Assembly: GCA_958510875.1 (NCBI GenBank) | Contig: OY294070.1 | Span: 121,376,703 to 121,440,702 of the forward strand | Direction: 5' to 3' | Source of the DNA: Endomychus coccineus | Lineage: Eukaryota; Arthropoda; Insecta; Coleoptera; Endomychidae | Length of the DNA: 64,000 nt | Shown here: one piece after another, positions 45,927 through 57,049 of the stretch | How positions within the stretch are numbered: position 1 is the stretch's first letter | Layout: the number at the start of each line of letters is the position of its first letter | The notes under the pieces: generated by a model | Seen by the model: the letters and a program-made list of their open reading frames with translations, nothing else | Databases searched by the model: none | What the model was told of the DNA's origin: nothing | Position numbers and translations under genes: made by a program

Positions 45927-46858
45927 AGTCGAGTCAAATAGGTATTTCATTACGGAAATCGAACGATATGGACCGATTTGATGAAACAAAGTGCAGTCGA
46001 TTCGGAATGACGTCTAGAAAAAAGCTTACCGGTTAGTTTTTTGTGCAAATTTGTTATTATTTTTTTAACCGAAAAATTGACCAATTTCCAAAATTTCATC
46101 AAAACTTGTGGAGGTTGTTTTTTTATGTTAAATGTTACTAATTTAAATCAAAAACAAAATCGAATTCTAATTGTTTAATTTGAAATAAATTCCCGCTCAT
46201 CTAAAATTTTTTTCTATCTTCTCTACTCAGTCTTTTTATATTCCACACAGCATCTTTTACATATACTATGGACATATACGTAATAAAAACCGGGCGGGAG
46301 TAGCAGGTAGGTATTTTCTTAAACTATGGACTCTACGCTATACTATAACACAGCATCTATCATATAATAAGATCTCTATGGCATCCACCGCTTCATAGAG
46401 CAGCTGTTTATCTAAACCGGTCCTCCCTCCCATCCCCCCAAAATAAAGACGCGGCAACGTATACGTGGACCGCGCTGCTATTGTAATGTAGATACATAAT
46501 AAATGATCACCACGTGTCACTTACTGTTGGGATGCTGCTGTTGTTCAGATTAGTAAAATTTCTCATTCGTTTTATGTGAAAATTATTTTTTTCTGTGGTT
46601 CAGTGAATATTGTCAGAAAAATTTTTTTTATAATTCAAATACACATTGTTCAATAAATAAAACATTGCTTTAATAAAGCATTCACGCTGCAAATTAATTT
46701 CGGTTAAAAACATAATAACAAATTTGCACAAAAAACTACCCGGTAAGCTTTTTTCTAGACGTCATCCCGAATGGAATGCACGTTGTTTCATCAAAATCGG
46801 TCCATATCGTTCGATTTTCGTAAGTCGGCCTGTTTTAATACCTATTTGACTCGACTAT
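45927..46858. mobile_element. TIR element with about 170-bp inverted ends
   Basis: The left end starts GTCGAGTCAAATAGGTATT at 45929 and the right end is CCTATTTGACTCGAC at 46857, each next to TA. The arms match for about 170 bp through TCGAACGATATGGACCGATT, GACGTCTAGAAAA, TTGTGCAAATTTGTTATTAT and CGAAAAATTGACC/TTTCGGTTAAAA. The centre (46290-46680) is unique and has no transposase ORF. A TA target and long TIRs suggest a Tc1/mariner-type non-autonomous element. A half copy is at 27541-28005. Confidence 0.7.
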
Positions 46859-47089
46859 AAAAATATCAGCGCTAATTCGTTCCAATTAAGGAGTTTGGAG
46901 AAACTGGTTCAGTAGACTCTTCCACATTATGCTTTGCTGTGAGAGTTTTTGAGCATTGTTCCCTGGGCAATAAATTTGACAATGGAATGCTGAGCCAGAT
47001 TTCCGGATTAGACATGGTTTATGTTATTGAACCGGGCTCTCAAAGGATTGTTGGTGAATTTAGAAGAATAACGCCATAAATACTCCAAA

Positions 47090-48795
47090 ATGTAACATTA
47101 CATTATTGAAAAACTAATTTTTTGCATAAAAGTTCGAGCGTGCAGTCTAGGAATAAACTATTTGATGAGGTTGCAGGCAAAAGCAGTCAAGAGAGAGTTC
47201 AAAAACGTATATCTTCAGGGTCCAATGGAATATTGAACTTTTACGTTTTAATGAATTTATAAGAAATCAATCCGTACCCGTAGTTCATCTATTAATTTCC
47301 TTGGACGTTGTCTGTTTATATACAAACATACCAGTCGTTTTGGCATTGAGTAGCATTAAAAAACGTGGGCCGGAGATTAAAAACCACACTCAATCTGAAT
47401 TTATAAATGCAGTAAAGTTTTGTTATCTCCAATACGGTGAGCAATATTTTGAGCAAATATTCGGCACAGCAATGGGATCTCCTATTTCAGCTACTATTGC
47501 TAACATAGTTATTCCCAATGATAAACTTCAGTACGTGATTAAGAAATTTAACAATTTCCACTGTAAACTTCAATTTACTTGTGAAATAGGAGTGAACAAA
47601 AATATCAATTTCCTAGATATGGAAATGAGGCGTGATGCAGATGGAAAAACAAAAACTTCATGGTTTTCTGAAGAAGTTTGGTCTCAACGTCATCTTCACT
47701 TCGATTCTGTTGCACCAACAAGTGATAAGAAAAATGTTATAAAAAACATTGCAGATCGTGATGTTAATTGTCCCACCCAGAGGACCGTCCCAAAAATTCA
47801 AAAATTGTTCATAATGCACTGGAAATGAATGGCTACCCAAAACCATTTTTCAACAATAATATTGAAGAAAGAATAAACAAAATCTATAATGGAACGTCAT
47901 ATATAAATAACATAAACGGTACGACAGATAATTTTAAAACAATACCATACTTCCGGAGACCTCAGAGAAAATAAAGAAGACCTAAATGTTGCACATAAAC
48001 CTACTAGTTATGTTGAGAAATACTTTTCAAATCTAAAACCTTTAATACCCAAAGATAAACAAACCCACACAGTACCTATACTAATTAAATTGTTTAGACT
48101 GCGAGGGGACTTATACAGGAATCTCTAAACAATATTTATAAAAAATAATGTATGGCCATAAGTATAGTACAAGAAGCAAAAAATTAAAAAATTCTACAGC
48201 CCTTGCTAAACACTGTTTTGATTATAAACATCAATTCAATTACAAAAATGTTAATATTTCAACTAAGGAAACGAATTATTATAAAAGATCTATTCTGGAG
48301 ATGATTCACATAAAACGTGACTTGAAGTCTGTAAATCATAGAACAGACATTCAATCATTAAGTCAGATTTATACTAGTTTAATTAATTAAAACCCTTGCA
48401 AATTCCTACATGCGTCTTTATAATGTTAAAAGTATATTTTAGGTAGAATGCTCAAATGACAACGTTTTTCTATTACTTCATAAATCTTAACTTAAGCGTT
48501 AAATTTTCTGGTTTGAGTCGGACACAAACATTACATTTGACATGACTTCGTTTGTTATAAAAAAATTACCAAGCAGTGGATTCTTGGTGCATATTCATAT
48601 ACTTAAATCATTAATGTGTTACAATTTCGATTACTCCTGTTTCTGTTCCTTTCGGCGTGGGCATTTTTAATTGGAATTGGTGCGATAAAGACGCTTTGTG
48701 CTGATAATATTAGTTTTAAGAAATACCGTTTTAGACATTAATACGTCTTCTGATGATGGTCGTGAGACCGAAACGTGCGTAAAGACGCCGAGAAT
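47090..48795 (+). pseudogene. Penelope-like element, family 3, plus copy
   Basis: The + ORF 47301-47828: LDVVCLYTNIP (motif A, Asp present), FCYLQYGEQYFEQIFGTAMG and SPISATIANIV (motif B), then directly NDKLQYVIKKFNNFHCKLQF and NINFLDMEMRRDADGKTKTS. The YxDD catalytic box that should lie between ANIV and the next block is deleted. Linker pieces follow at 47768-47974, then the C-terminal endonuclease end at 48148-48390 (YGHKYSTRSKKLKNSTALAK, YYKRSILEMIHIKRD). The 3' tail includes CTTCTGATGATGGTCGTGAG near 48749, shared with the minus copy at 29.1 kb. Confidence 0.75.
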
Positions 48796-48799
48796 TGAT

Positions 48800-49555
48800 A
48801 TTTGATAAAGATATAGCGACAAATGCTTGGCTTTTAAAAACGACAGAACCAAACAACTTTCAAATGTCGAATCTCGAATACCAATAGCGGCTTTGACACA
48901 CTGATCGAAAAATATTTATAACTGTATACTGACGTGTGAGGTACTGCTGTAAGTATTTTCAAAGTTCAAATTAATGTACAAAATACTTTTTAAAATTTCT
49001 CTGAATCCTATCATATTGTATACAAGTAAGGTACGATGAGAATTCGACATCATAGAATAATTATAACTCTTTAAAAATGCGATATGACCACTTCAGCTAC
49101 AGCTGAGGGTCAACATTATGATGCCGCTACATGTTGATGTTTTGTTGGAATTAGGCATCATCTAGTCTGTTCTATGATCCAAGGTATTAGCTATTAGTAT
49201 GATTATAATCCAATTTGAAAACACTCGAATGGGTGTTGTTACCACATCCTTAGATTTTTATTCAAATCTACTTAATTCTTGTTTGCTCAATGTCGTCATG
49301 CATAAATAACTGTGGTTAACAAAATATATTCAGTCAATTAGTAACGGCTATTGTTTATCTCAGCCTAGATAACACACAATGAAAATAAATATCAATTTAA
49401 CGGATCACCTTTGTTGAACAATAATTCGGAATTAATTGAATAGATAACTAGGCCTTTATTTTCTTAATAATGCCATTTCCAGTCAAAGACACGCCTAATG
49501 TTATTAACTAGAGTTGAAAAGAAGTTATAATAGCACTTTGTGCTATTCAAAACAT
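48800..49555. other. Intron 4 sequence, nothing recognised
   Basis: No ORF, TIR or tandem repeat that I can support. Composition as in the surrounding intron. Confidence 0.45.
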
Positions 49556-49559
49556 GCAA

Positions 49560-50250
49560 TTGTCCCACTATTGATAAGAAATAATCACCCTTATCCACTA
49601 AAAATACTATTAAAGTATTGAATACCTTTCGACTACCAAGTAGCCATCATCAGAGTAAACTAAATTATAAATCGAAATGTGACTGTTTAAATACTGTTTG
49701 GGCATAATAATGTAAACAAACGGTTACCTTCAGCTAGATATGAATCGAAATTTAGTAAATTGCTTTTTCGTTTATACGTTTCCCTCCCTTCTACATTACT
49801 TTGTATTTGTCTGTACTATGTTTAAAAAGTGATAAAAATATTGGCCAAAAAAGGAGAGAGTTGAGTGAAATAATGTTGCTCCATACATAAAGATGTAAGG
49901 ATGACGTATTCTGTGGAGTTTCTGTCGGGGATGTTAATATTTGAAAGCCATTTCTCCACAATGTTTATCGACTCAGAGTTTGGAGTATTTGTAAATAGTG
50001 TAACATCAAATAAAACGAGAGTATCACCAGGTTCAAGTTTAGAATCTTTCAATTTTGAAATAAGTTCCAAAGAATTTTATGAATCTTAGGTATGCAATAC
50101 AGTTTAGGAAGATTAGAAATTGGAAGTCTAAGTTTGTATTTTAAATTGAGATGCGCTGTCGAAATAGGAACAGATAATGAGCTTCCTTTCCTTGATATTA
50201 ACATTATAAAAGATGGTAATGACTTGGATTTCGACATATACAGAAAACCC
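49560..50250 (-). pseudogene. Penelope-like element, family 2, minus half of an inverted pair
   Basis: Minus strand from 50250: RLPISNLPKLYCIPKIHKIL (finger motif), then GDTLVLFDVTLFTNTPNSES (motif A; normally SLDVVSLFTN), MEQHYFTQ and LSPFLANIF (motif B end). It then jumps straight to the 3' tail (AGCTGAAGGTAACCGTTTGT, complement near 49735). Palm motif C, the linker and GIY-YIG are deleted. Its 5' end overlaps the + copy starting near 50092. Confidence 0.7.
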
Positions 50251-50442
50251 ACTCAAACAAATAGATTCAGCTACACCATTTATAAATAAAATAGCTCCGT
50301 TAAATAGTCATTCATAGATTATTGAACGTTCCTTTGAACTAGCAAAATTATAACAACGAAGTTGAGAAACTTCAGAAAATTGCGTTGGACAATGGTTACC
50401 ACAAATCTTTGATCAATAATTTAATTTCTTAGCAAAAAAATA

Positions 50443-52072
50443 CGTGTGGCACTCGGGGACTGCCGCGGTAAAGCTATTGCATAGCATTTTTTCTCAACTT
50501 ATGCTATTATAATTATTAATTTTTTTTAATTTATGCAGTATTTCTTTGATATTAATTCAAGTTACACTTTTTGAGCGTGGTGACCGATAAGAAAACAATT
50601 TTTTTTCTTTTATTGAATAAATGAGAAGTTAATATCGTTTAAAATATTTTTATTATCTTACAATACATGTAGGTTATTCAGGAATTTATCATTGAAACTA
50701 TAGGTTTATGGTAACTGAATAACTGGAATAAGAGACATAAGTTTGAGACTTGATATCCTCTAAATATCTGGAAAATGCTGCGTCAATGGTGGTCCCATAT
50801 TTTGTTGTGGATTCTTGTGGATCATTATTCATTTTCAAATTCAATTTTTCCGAAAGAAAAGTTGTCAACCGCTCTGATTTTTCATCAGCGAAGTTGATGT
50901 TGAAATCGCCAGTAAAGATAAGTGGAAATTTATTACCATTTGTACCAAGTATTTTCGACCCTTCTTCAGTGTACTCCAGTAAAGTGCGATGAATAAAATG
51001 CTCTACCTCGTCCAATTTTGGATTCGAAGAAATGTAAATTGCTACCATGACTATGTGTAGGCCATTTCTAAGTTTGCATGAGCACGCACAAATATCTCCA
51101 ACAAATGAGCGCCTAACATTAACATCGTTAACGTATGCAATATTTATTTCAATATTCGGAGTCATAATATTAGTTACATTATTATTATTTTGGTAAATAG
51201 CTACCCCACCTTCTGGAACAGTGTCTCGTTTGAATTGAACAATACAATTGAAATTAGGTATTTCAATCAGATTATCATGCGCCATGCAAGTTTCGGTAAG
51301 AAGTAACACATTTGTTTGTCTCGTAACTGAATCTTGTAAATCGTATTTGTGACTATTTAGACTTTGGTAATTGAAAATCATTATTGAAATGCCATTTCTA
51401 TTACTAATGAAATCTAAGACACTTTGAGCTGTCGTCTGAACACTATTTAAAGGCAGTCTTTTGAATTCTTGCAACAAAGATGCAGCCGATGCAGCTTGCC
51501 TTCGATTATTATAAAACTTGAATGTAGAATTATCGTTTTTTGTCGTGATATACAATTTTTCAATATTAGTCACCCGAGAGAGCGCAACACAAACGAGTTC
51601 CTGTTATTTTTCGTTACGGAATTTCTTGATTCGGTCGTCGCGCTCAAAGCCCGCGATAAAAGCTATATGCAATATATGCAATATGTTAATAGAAACAGGT
51701 ACTCTCAGGTCTCTGCTACGCGCATCTAACGTATAAACTCTAACTGACGCGTAGCGAGCTCCTAGAGGCATATGTCAAAATGATTTCGTTTGTAGCTAAT
51801 TACATAGGACGTCTGGAGTTCATGCAATTATGTTTTTAGATAATTCGAACTTTCAATTTCGATAGGCCACGTGAAAATCCCGGAGTCTAAAGCGATAGAG
51901 TGTTATAACATTCGTATAAAATAGCGAAATTTCTCACTTTTAGAAACTTCAAATTAATTAATCAATTTGACACATGTTAGGTGTTTAGGTCTTACATTAT
52001 TTTTCGTTACGGAATTTCTTGATTCGGTCGCCGCGCTCAAAGCCCGGGATAAAAGCTATATGCAATAGCTTA
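50443..52072 (-). mobile_element. Helentron-like (Helitron2) element, copy 2
   Basis: Inverse-orientation partner of 23784-25433. On the minus strand it starts AAGCTATTGCATATAGC (52072), repeats the GGCGACCGAAT block, carries the ORF 51603-50698 and ends GCTATGCAATAGCTT, CCGCGGCAGTCCCCGAGTGC, CACACGT at 50443. It is inserted in an A-run (CAAAAAA) of the Penelope element, with T on both sides in its own orientation and no target duplication, as expected for Helentrons. High similarity to copy 1 suggests recent movement. No Rep domain. Confidence 0.72.
50698..51603 (-). CDS. Helicase motif VI fused to EEP endonuclease, open reading frame
   Basis: Open from a stop just before QELVCVALSRVTN (51603) to 50698, about 300 codons, with no ATG at the very start (a GTG precedes TN). 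Order: PIF1-type helicase motif VI; KNDNSTFKFYNNRRQAASAA linker; EEP nuclease with IMIFNYQSLNSHKY, LLLTETCMAHDN (Glu of the active site), GGVAIYQNNNN, VAIYISSNP, FTGDFNINFADEKSE (GDFN motif), TTKYGTTIDAAFSR and SYSSYS. The final SYHKP, whose His is catalytic, is altered here (SYSVTINL), so nuclease activity is doubtful. Normally this is the C-terminal part of a much larger RepHel-EN protein. Confidence 0.65.
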   Translation of the reverse strand, partial: QELVCVALSRVTNIEKLYITTKNDNSTFKFYNNRRQAASAASLLQEFKRLPLNSVQTTAQSVLDFISNRNGISIMIFNYQSLNSHKYDLQDSVTRQTNVLLLTETCMAHDNLIEIPNFNCIVQFKRDTVPEGGVAIYQNNNNVTNIMTPNIEINIAYVNDVNVRRSFVGDICACSCKLRNGLHIVMVAIYISSNPKLDEVEHFIHRTLLEYTEEGSKILGTNGNKFPLIFTGDFNINFADEKSERLTTFLSEKLNLKMNNDPQESTTKYGTTIDAAFSRYLEDIKSQTYVSYSSYSVTINL

Positions 52073-52206
52073 AAAGGAAATTACCTTCAAATACTTCAAT
52101 AAAATTCAAAAGTTTCCCTTATTATTCTTCAGTAATTAATAAATTCCATAGTTTGTTTTCAAGTTTGCAATGCAAGTTTATAGATGTGAGAACAAGCTGT
52201 TTAGGC

Positions 52207-52506
52207 TTTTTTTTGTTGTTGTTGGCCCTGTAAACATCTGTAACATCCATATAAGGTAGTGTGGGAGAGTCCCTGAGTCCCGAACTTAATCACCTCAGAT
52301 ATACCCACTTAACACTCCACCTCGTGTGGTAGGCTGCTTCTTCGACAAGAATAGTCTCGCTGACACTTGAGCTTGACAGCCAATTGTATCTTGCCGCACC
52401 ACTTTCTCGGGTCATCGGAAAACTTCCGCAGTCCCACGATTCGAACCCGCGACCAGCAGCCACAGTGATTCAAAGATCGATTCTTCTACCACTGAGCTAC
52501 CTCAGA
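52207..52506 (-). mobile_element. tRNA-derived SINE
   Basis: The minus strand starts TCTGAGGTAGCTCAGTGGTA (RNA polymerase III A box, tRNA D-arm type). The B box GGTTCGAATCGTGGG lies about 45 bases later (complement of 52433-52448). A 200-bp unrelated body follows, with tail CAACAACAACAAAAAAAAG. Length about 300 bp. It sits inside the Penelope element, replacing part of the sequence between GTTTAGGC and ACAAATCC. No clear target duplication remains. Confidence 0.8.
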
Positions 52507-53138
52507 CAAATCCTGGATTTACAAGATCAATTGTGAGGCGTGTTCAAAATGCTTTGTGGGTTAAACTAGAAAGGAACATTTTAACTCGTTATAAGAAACA
52601 TTTTGTCCATATAAATAAAAATAATGGTGAAAAGTCAGCGATAGCCGAACATATTTTGAATACAGGTCACACTATTTCTCAAGAAAGCTTATCACTTTTA
52701 AAACACAGAACAGACAAATATCTAGGTAATTTAGAAGGAATGACATGTATAAACGAAAAAGCAATTTAATTAATTCCGATTTATCCCCAGCTGAGGGTAA
52801 TCGTTTGTTTACATTATTATCCCTAAATAGTATTTAAACAGGCACATTTTGATTTATAATTTAGTTCACTCTGATTATGGCTACTTGATGATGTGAGAGA
52901 TCCTTTGATAGTATTTTTATTGGATAAGGGTGATTATTTCTCATCAATAGTGTTATATTATATCCACAGTGTGAACTCTTTTATAGTTTATTAGATACAG
53001 TTGTCTATTTTGAAATAGAACTGCTCGAAATCAAAAGTTCAGTAAGCTTATGCTTCAAGTTGAAGTATTGTAATAGAATACTATTACCAATTCCCATCTT
53101 CTTTGGAATCCACTAATTTGAAACATATCGTGTTTCAG

Positions 53139-53477
53139 GTGTGGAAAACGCGGCGAGTCCACTAGACAGGAAAGATGCGCTAACCGGAAGACCTATCGAT
53201 TTCGACAGAGAAGAAGAAACTAGAAAAGTCGAAACGTCGAAATGGTTGGAACACCATTTTGGCAGCGACTCCAAATCTTCCAATAATTCGACCATCGACG
53301 ATGAAGAACATCCACCTAAAACGAGTTTCTTCAATGTCACGATAAAATCTCAACCCTCGAGATCTGTCGAACCTTCTCCTCAGAAGGTCTTCTCTCCTCC
53401 AAACAAAAGTACACCTCGTGTGTACAGTCCCGTTGAACCCGAAAAAGATGGCAATCTGCAAGGCGGTTATTATAAAG
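53139..53477 (+). CDS. Exon 5 in window of the unnamed gene
   Basis: The acceptor CGTGTTTCAG ends at 53138 and the donor GTGTGT starts at 53478. It begins with GT completing a Gly codon from exon 4 and ends with a G completed at 57454. 112 whole codons: VENAASPLDRKDALTGRPID, EEETRKVETSKWLEHHFGSD, KTSFFNVTIKSQPSR, then a Ser/Pro-rich part (VEPSPQKVFSPPNKSTPRVY) and GNLQGGYYKG. The SKWLEHHFGSDS and TSFFNVTIKS blocks look conserved in type. The minus-strand ORF over it is a shadow. Confidence 0.85.
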
Positions 53478-53554
53478 GTGTGTTGTTTGAATTAGTTTTT
53501 TTTTGTACCTTCATTCTTAAACTACACAAATTCGGGCTTTTATCAACTACTTAC

Positions 53555-53670
53555 CTAGGGATGATGTCGAGTCGAGACAAATTTTGCGTCTCGTTTCGTC
53601 TGACCTGGATTGGACTATGAAGTCGAAACTAGACGAGATATCTCGAGACGCAACCTCGAGTCTCAATTTT
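53555..53670. repeat. GAGAC-rich dispersed repeat, copy 4
   Basis: GATGTCGAGTCGAGACAAAT, TCTGACCTGGATTGGACTAT and TCTCGAGACGCAACCTCGAG align with 8975-9090 in the same order. The following TATAGCTGTTATTC also aligns. It may be the left part of an element whose right part is at 57050-57182. Confidence 0.6.
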
Positions 53671-54387
53671 TTAAATTTCTAAATGAATGTATTATAGCTG
53701 TTATTCGCATTTGTCAAAAAGAAATAACTAATGTTTCCCAATTCGTTGTCTATTGTGCAGGGTCCGTAAGGCAAATCTATTTTGTTACCAGGGTGCGTAT
53801 TCTCAAGTTTTTTATGATGTGGGATGCGATAACGTAAATTGCGTTACCCAAGTCGAGAAAAATTACTCTCTGTCAGTTTATTTTTACAACAGGGAATATG
53901 ATAAAAGCAATGCTTGAAGAGAGAGGATATAACGGGTAATGTAATTTCCCGCAATTCATCATTCCCAGAATCCACATTGCTCAATCCAGATACTACTAGT
54001 CCTTTCAAAAGAACTAGTTTAGTTTACTCAATATCTATGTTATTGGTTTGTCTAACGTGTTTTTTAGATGCGATTTTGAAGTTATTGTATTTGATCTTTT
54101 AAATCTTTTTTTTAACTTACCAGCAAGTGCTATACTCATAATTACAAAGCTGTAATGGTTTCTACGTCTTTTATAATGACCAATTGAGCATTCAGGAATC
54201 TGAAAATCCCGAAGGAAATAATGCAACTGTTACATATTTAGTGCTTTGCAACAATATTTACCCAACCTATTACAAATTTTACATTATTATACTATAATTC
54301 TGACAAAAAACAAATGACCTTTATAAAAGACGATAGTACTATAAATAAGAAAACAATCACCATTTTCCACTAAAAATATTGTTGAAG

Positions 54388-54560
54388 TATTTGGGGCCAA
54401 TAATACAAACCATGGGTTACCCTCAGCAGGAGATAAATCTAAATTTGATAAATTGCTTTTTCATTCATGGAATGTATGTATAAATGGAAAAGCAATTTAT
54501 TAAATTCAGATTTATCCCCTGCTGAGGGTAACCTCTTGTTTGTATTATTGGCCCCAAATA
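54388..54560. repeat. 173-bp near-perfect palindrome from Penelope tails
   Basis: TATTTGGGGCCAATAATACA at 54388 is the exact reverse complement of 54541-54560. The arms continue through GGTTACCCTCAGC / GCTGAGGGTAACC and AAATTGCTTTT / AAAAGCAATTT toward a centre near 54473 (around CATTCATGGAATG). Both arms are family 2 Penelope 3' tail, so two truncated tails are joined head to head. Flanking tail sequence extends it to about 54340-54610. Confidence 0.85.
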
Positions 54561-54959
54561 GTATTTAAAGAGGCTACTTGGTAGCTCAAAGGTCCTCAGT
54601 TTTAATGAAAAATACACTTAATAGATAATAAATTTTCACAAACTTCGTTTTTATTAAACAAAATGTGACATGTTTCATTCTTTATCAAACAATGATTTTA
54701 CAAACAATGGTTCATTCCTTAAATATAAAAATTAAGATTAAGAAGGAGGGGATGAGTGAGGTACGTGTACAGTAGGATAAGAGTTACTTACAAATAAATT
54801 TAATAATGGAGAATTGGTAAAGTCTTTCTGATCATTTGAAAAGTTTCCTGTATTTTTAAACTCATTAGTTTCAATTTCAATAATACTTTACTTTTAACTG
54901 ACTTATGGAAAATCTCAAAATAATATGGCTTAAAACTTTTGAATCTCCGTTGTTCAAAT

Positions 54960-55352
54960 TGAAATGTTTATGAATTCTAGTTTATAAAGATCTTTCTGTC
55001 TGGCCTATATAGAATTTATCACAATATTCACACTCTACTCCACTTGTTACTCCTGATTCTTGATCTTTTTTATTCTTATCTTTGTTGTTTTTAATATATT
55101 TACCTACTGTATTATTTGCTCTAAAAGATGTAGTAACATTGTGTTTTTTAAGTGCATTGCATACATTATCAGAAAGTTCACCTACATACATTATTGATCT
55201 ATAATTATGAGTCTTAACTGTACTAGGGTGAACTAACTTCATTGCTTCATTATAATCTTTATCCTTAAGTGAATCACAATTTTTTCGATATAGCCGTTAT
55301 TAGTTGCTAGTTGCTAGTACAGTTAAGACTCATAATTAGAGATCAATAATAT
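54960..55352 (-). pseudogene. Penelope-like element, family 4, fragment with inverted start
   Basis: The minus ORF 55242-54982 reads KTHNYRSIMYVGELSDNVCN, TTSFRANNTVGKYIKNNKDK, then VECEYCDKFYIGQTERSL, the linker and start of a GIY-YIG endonuclease. It stops there. At 55314-55352 the + strand repeats ACAGTTAAGACTCATAATTA then GATCAATA, the inverse of 55190-55230, so this family too has a short head-to-head inverted piece. Confidence 0.68.
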
Positions 55353-55891
55353 ATGCAGTGTATCCACACTCTTCTATAGCATATAAAGGACGATAGTGAT
55401 ATGCTGATATGCTTAGCTAGGGGTATTATATAATTATTGTGAGTGATTTTTGTTGACCGCATAAGTTATTTGGGAGAATTAAACAAATCGGCGAAATAAA
55501 AGATACCTAGAAGATGTATATTTTTGATAAGCATGAAAAATGATTCTTTACCCGACGATGATTCTGGGGTCAAGCAATTATCAATTTCGGCCAATAGTTT
55601 AGAAATTCTATAGAAAAATCATGTCAAATTTTCTTTGTTTTTCATAGTTTATTTGACACAAACGAAATATCGCGTATAAGACTAAAATAGAAACTTCGTG
55701 AATTAGCCAAATATGATCATGTTGTTAATAAAACAATGGTAAAAGCATTGTAAATTATTTGTATACAAAAAGTTGCAATACTCGACTTCAACCAATGAAT
55801 TGGTTCATGGTTTGTTTGTAAAGTATTGAAGACTTAGTTTGTTTTTATTATTTTATAAGAAATATTAGAAAAAAAGTATTCTCCAATATTA

Positions 55892-56008
55892 CGAGGAACG
55901 GTAAAAAGTCCCTGAAAAATAAAACAGATGGCGGCGCAATCGAAAATACCATTTGACATTTGTGATGTACCATCTTCAACAAGAACACATTAAAATTTTC
56001 AGACTGAT
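55892..56008 (+). repeat. mariner left-end fragment
   Basis: The TIR-like CGAGGAACGGTAAAAAGTCC after TA, then AAAATAAAACAGATGGCGGC and the CATTTGTGATGTACCATC region, ending near CAGACTGATAAG. No transposase sequence follows. Confidence 0.7.
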
Positions 56009-56204
56009 AAGTCGAGACGACGGTCGTATACACAGGTTTGGAAACTCGAGGTTGTTTCCTTTGTGAGCAGTGAGTCCGCAACGCGTCGACTCTCGCGTAG
56101 TACCAAAAGACGCCACGTAGGGGAATCATAAAAGGCGTCACGTAAGAGTATCATCTTGATCTCTATTAAGAGTATTCTGTGACAAGTGTCAGTTGACTTG
56201 TGAA

Positions 56205-56412
56205 TACAATTTTATACGAAAGTTTTAACGTTCAGATCTCGATAGCGCTTCCGGCTCCGGGATTTTCACGTGGCCTATCGAAATTAGAAGGTTCGAATTG
56301 TATAAAAACACAATTGCATGAACGAAAGACGTCCTATGTAATTAGCTACGAACGTAATCATTTTGACATATGGCTCGAGGAGCTCGCTACGCGTCAGTTA
56401 GAGCTTATACTT
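56205..56412 (+). repeat. Helentron-like 5' region fragment
   Basis: Matches 23945-24125: GGGATTTTCACGTGGCCTAT, GACGTCCTATGTAATTAGC, CATTTTGACATATGGCTCGA, GAGCTCGCTACGCGTCAGTT. Neither terminus nor the ORF is present, so it is a third, older piece of the family. Confidence 0.7.
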
Positions 56413-57049
56413 TTTACCTCGATCTTGTTAATTCGGGGCCGTTTTATGCCCCGTGCGGCCGGAGCCAGTTGTAATAAATTGTTTTCGGCTATAGGCCGCT
56501 GGCTTTTACCCGCTTTGAGTATATTTCAGTAGCTAGAAAATTCCCTTTGGTACATCGCACGTCAGACGGTAGTAGCTGACAGCTGAGAATACCTCAAACT
56601 GTTTTAATTGAATTTTCCTATTTAATCGACATTTTGGGCCCGAGACTATGCTATTTAGTTGGCCCCGTTCATAAAGTAACGACATGGAGCGAAAACCGCA
56701 TGCAAAAAGACCTCGTTATGATGTACCGTAAATTTGCACTTTTCTAACTCGCGAGCTACGCGCTCCTCACGTGAACGTCATTCGATTTATCGAAAATTAA
56801 CCAATTCAAAACAGTTTTCGACCCAGTTTGGGGCTATCACGACCTTTTAAAAGGTTCAAAGTTAACATTTCGACAATCTTAAGCTATGCTTAAATGGTGC
56901 AAATGGGCATTAGTAACACTGCTTGCGATTCCGGAAAGAAATCGTTTAATCCCCTCTTGATCCAAGCGCCAGCTGGTGGCTGAGCGAGGGACTACGAGTT
57001 TCACGACGCGTAAGCGACTCAAGTCAACCATAGAGTTTCCAGACCTATA

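Larger units (their letters stand above)
50092..52965 (+). pseudogene. Penelope-like element, family 2, plus half, interrupted twice
   Basis: + strand: EIGTDNELPFLDINIIKDGN and DLDFDIYRKPTQTNRFS (reverse transcriptase end, to 50289), then linker sequence to about 50442. A Helentron-like element follows (50443-52072), then linker resumes (52073-52206), a SINE (52207-52506), and the GIY-YIG end (RNILTRYKKHFVHINKNNGE, AEHILNTGHTISQESLSLLK, 52533-52769) and family 2 tail to 52965. The uninterrupted relative at 43547-44840 shows where each insertion sits. Confidence 0.72.

Noticed and set aside
53180..53461. 93-codon minus-strand ORF
   Set aside because: Antisense shadow of exon 5.
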